Shown one piece after another: positions 62,437 to 64,000 of a stretch of 64,000 bases of DNA. The position numbers were made by a program, and so were the translations under genes. Numbering within the stretch: the stretch's first letter is position 1; the number at the start of each line of letters is the position of its first letter. This stretch comes from Marinobacter pelagius (GTDB lineage Bacteria; Pseudomonadota; Gammaproteobacteria; Pseudomonadales; Oleiphilaceae): contig NZ_FOUR01000005.1 in the NCBI RefSeq assembly GCF_900114925.1, positions 1-64,000 of the forward strand, in the 5' to 3' direction. A model generated the notes under the pieces. It did not search any database. It saw only the letters and a program-made list of their open reading frames with translations, and was not told where the DNA came from.

Positions 62437-63294
62437 ATGCTAGAAGTCACAAAGAAGCTGGTGGAGCTGCTGGACCTTTCCCCCATCGGCGACGATCACT
62501 TCCAGGGCGACAGTGAGGACCTGGGGTTTCCCAACGTGTTCGGTGGCCAGGTTCTCGGCCAGGCGCTGATGGCGGCCAGCCGCACCGTTGAGGGTCGTCT
62601 GTGCCACTCTCTGCATGCCTATTTCCTGCGGCCGGGCAATCACAGCATGCCCATCGACTACGAGGTGCAGCGGGTCCGGGACGGCGGCAGCTTCTCCGTA
62701 CGCCGGGTGATTGCCCGTCAGGATGGCAAGGAAATTCTGACCGGTTCCATGTCCTTCCAGGGTGAGGAGCCGGGCTTCGAGCACCAGTTCGATATGCCCG
62801 ATGCGCCTGAGCCGGAAAGCCTCAAGTCCGAGCAGGAGCTCGGCAGGATCCTGGCTCCGCATGTGCCCGAGCGCTTCCGCGAGACCCTGACCCGGGATCG
62901 CCCCATCGAGATCCGCCCGGTAGATCCGGTCAATCCGTTGCAGCCGGAGAAGCGACCGCCCCAAAGGCAAAGCTGGTTGCGGGCCCAGGGGCCGCTGCCC
63001 GAGGATCCGGTACTGCACCGGTGCCTGCTGACCTATGCTTCCGATTTCCATTTCCTGGCCACGTCCATGCAACCCCATGGCCTGACCTTCACCAGCAAGA
63101 ACATGCAGGTGGCCAGCCTGGACCACGCCATCTGGTTCCACCGGGATTTCCGCATGGACGAATGGCTGCTCTATGACAAGGACAGCCCCAGCACCTCCGG
63201 TGGTCGGGGCTTCAACCGGGGCAACTTCTATAACCGGGACGGCGTGCTGGTGGCATCCACCACCCAGGAAGCGCTGATCCGCAAACGTTCCTAA
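62437..63294 (+). CDS. tesB: Acyl-CoA thioesterase II
   Basis: 285 residues, the size of E. coli TesB (286). Double-hotdog protein: VFGGQVLGQALMAASRTV, HAYFLRPGN in the first half, and YASDFHFLATSMQPH...SLDHAIWFHRDFRMDEWLLYDKDSP in the second, with the catalytic D-T/S-Q type residues in the latter. Hydrolyses medium- to long-chain acyl-CoA. ATG at 62437 follows GACAGGAGCAGGC. Confidence 0.95.
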   Translation: MLEVTKKLVELLDLSPIGDDHFQGDSEDLGFPNVFGGQVLGQALMAASRTVEGRLCHSLHAYFLRPGNHSMPIDYEVQRVRDGGSFSVRRVIARQDGKEILTGSMSFQGEEPGFEHQFDMPDAPEPESLKSEQELGRILAPHVPERFRETLTRDRPIEIRPVDPVNPLQPEKRPPQRQSWLRAQGPLPEDPVLHRCLLTYASDFHFLATSMQPHGLTFTSKNMQVASLDHAIWFHRDFRMDEWLLYDKDSPSTSGGRGFNRGNFYNRDGVLVASTTQEALIRKRS

Positions 63295-63309
63295 TGCCTC
63301 GCCCGGACA

Positions 63310-64000
63310 CTAGCCCAGTTTGCGAGAGGGCTGGTGGCCATTGGTGTTGAGCCAGTCCAGCAACTCGTCCACCGGCAGCGGCGGTGTCACCAGGTAGCCC
63401 TGGATCATGTCGCAGCCCATGTCTCTCAGCAGATCCGCGGTCGCCTGATCCTCCACGCCTTCGGCCACGACCTGGTAGCCCAGGTTGTGGCACATGTCGA
63501 TGGTGGTCTGGACGATGACTCGGTCTTCGGCCTGGCTGGGCAGGTCGGTGACCAGGGAGCGGTCGATCTTGATCTCGCTGGCGGGCAGCTGCTTGATATA
63601 CGACAGGGAGGAGTAGCCCGAGCCGAAGTCATCAATGGAAACCCGGATTCCGGCCGCGTTCAGGGCATTGAGGGCCTCGAGCGAGTTGGCCGGGTCCAGC
63701 ATCATTGAGGTTTCCGTGACCTCGAAGGTGACTGCACCCCGGTGGCCATCGTACTGATTCATCAGGCGCTGCACATAAAGGGAGAAATCCGCTTCCCTCA
63801 GGTTGTTGGGCGAGATGTTGGCGGACAGCTCCAGATCCCAGCCCTGCTCCAGCAACTGCGTGCGAAGGCGCAGTGACTCTTCCAGCACCCAGCGGGTCAG
63901 CGGCTTGATCAGCCCGGTCTGCTCAGCCAGCAGGACGATTTCGTCCGGGCTTACCTTCTTCTGGCGCCCCGGCCACCGTATCAGCGCCTCCATTCCCACC
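63310..64000 (-). CDS. EAL-domain c-di-GMP phosphodiesterase (partial, C-terminal part)
   Basis: 229+ residues of an EAL domain running off the right edge; N-terminal domains lie outside. EAL motifs are GMEALIRW, NISPNNLR, EVTETSMM, IDDFGSGYSSLSYIK, EIKIDRS and EGVEDQ. All catalytic residues appear intact, so it should be active. Converges with tesB. Confidence 0.9.
   Translation of the reverse strand, partial: VGMEALIRWPGRQKKVSPDEIVLLAEQTGLIKPLTRWVLEESLRLRTQLLEQGWDLELSANISPNNLREADFSLYVQRLMNQYDGHRGAVTFEVTETSMMLDPANSLEALNALNAAGIRVSIDDFGSGYSSLSYIKQLPASEIKIDRSLVTDLPSQAEDRVIVQTTIDMCHNLGYQVVAEGVEDQATADLLRDMGCDMIQGYLVTPPLPVDELLDWLNTNGHQPSRKLG

Noticed and set aside
1-64000. tRNA, rRNA, prophage or plasmid-type genes
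   Set aside because: I looked for cloverleaf-like GGTTCGAATCC segments, integrases and phage structural genes and found none apart from the IS at the left edge. A dedicated tRNA search would be decisive.

Overview
The window reads as a chromosomal segment of a GC-rich, heterotrophic marine gammaproteobacterium, most likely Marinobacter or a close relative. This is inferred from protein content: a rubredoxin/rubredoxin reductase pair, long-form PstC/PstA, PilT/PilU-type ATPase, ubiA-ubiC next to phoBR, and a large FadE-type acyl-CoA dehydrogenase. No rRNA or tRNA gene was seen, so the assignment is indirect. Gene density is high. Nearly all very long antisense reading frames are GC-driven shadows.

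Layout. 1-1445: a complete IS3-family (IS150-like) insertion sequence whose left end coincides with the window start. 1515-8981: uppP, then a divergent arsenic resistance island. Leftward it encodes an ACR3 arsenite exporter, ArsH, a tiny CxxC thioredoxin-like protein and an ArsP-like permease. Rightward it encodes an ArsC-ArsR fusion, an ars-type GAPDH and the ArsJ exporter. 8989-14798: an outer-membrane-like protein, an MFS carrier, a DUF3524/QTMAN-like glycosyltransferase, a SulP transporter and a tandem universal stress protein. 14889-19470: a single-chain pyruvate:ferredoxin/flavodoxin oxidoreductase coupled to a dihydroorotate dehydrogenase-like protein. 20077-25578: pstSCAB-phoU behind a clear Pho box. 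phoBR (56580-58650) lies elsewhere in the window behind its own Pho box.

25600-31174 holds three tandem palindromic repeats, hinT, ubiF, a YbaK-like protein, mscS, mnmH and a methyltransferase. 31174-31404 (minus strand) holds what I consider the most interesting non-coding feature: a CsrB/RsmZ-type CsrA-sequestering small RNA. It has 15 GGA motifs, several in hairpin loops, a strong terminator, an extended -10 promoter, an IHF-like site and a GacA/UvrY-type upstream box. 31586-44818 carries vanZ-like, cysZ, rapA, fadE, crcB, a cold-shock gene with a cspA-like leader, plsC, a dienelactone hydrolase, alanine dehydrogenase, a GST, a Yip1-like protein and pilU. 44926-64000 carries a divergent phosphoketolase-family enzyme, ilvD, two c-di-GMP EAL proteins (one cut by the window edge), cell-wall enzymes (D,D-carboxypeptidase/endopeptidase, MltB), rsuA, phoBR, ubiA/ubiC, hpt, rubredoxin and its reductase, and tesB.

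How they work together (inference). The island combines two arsenate routes: reduction by the ArsC domain followed by ACR3 export, and GAPDH-made arseno-phosphoglycerate exported by ArsJ. It sits 12 kb from the high-affinity phosphate uptake system, which is also a route of arsenate entry in other bacteria. The Csr-type RNA and the two EAL proteins suggest that the region carries several global lifestyle switches.
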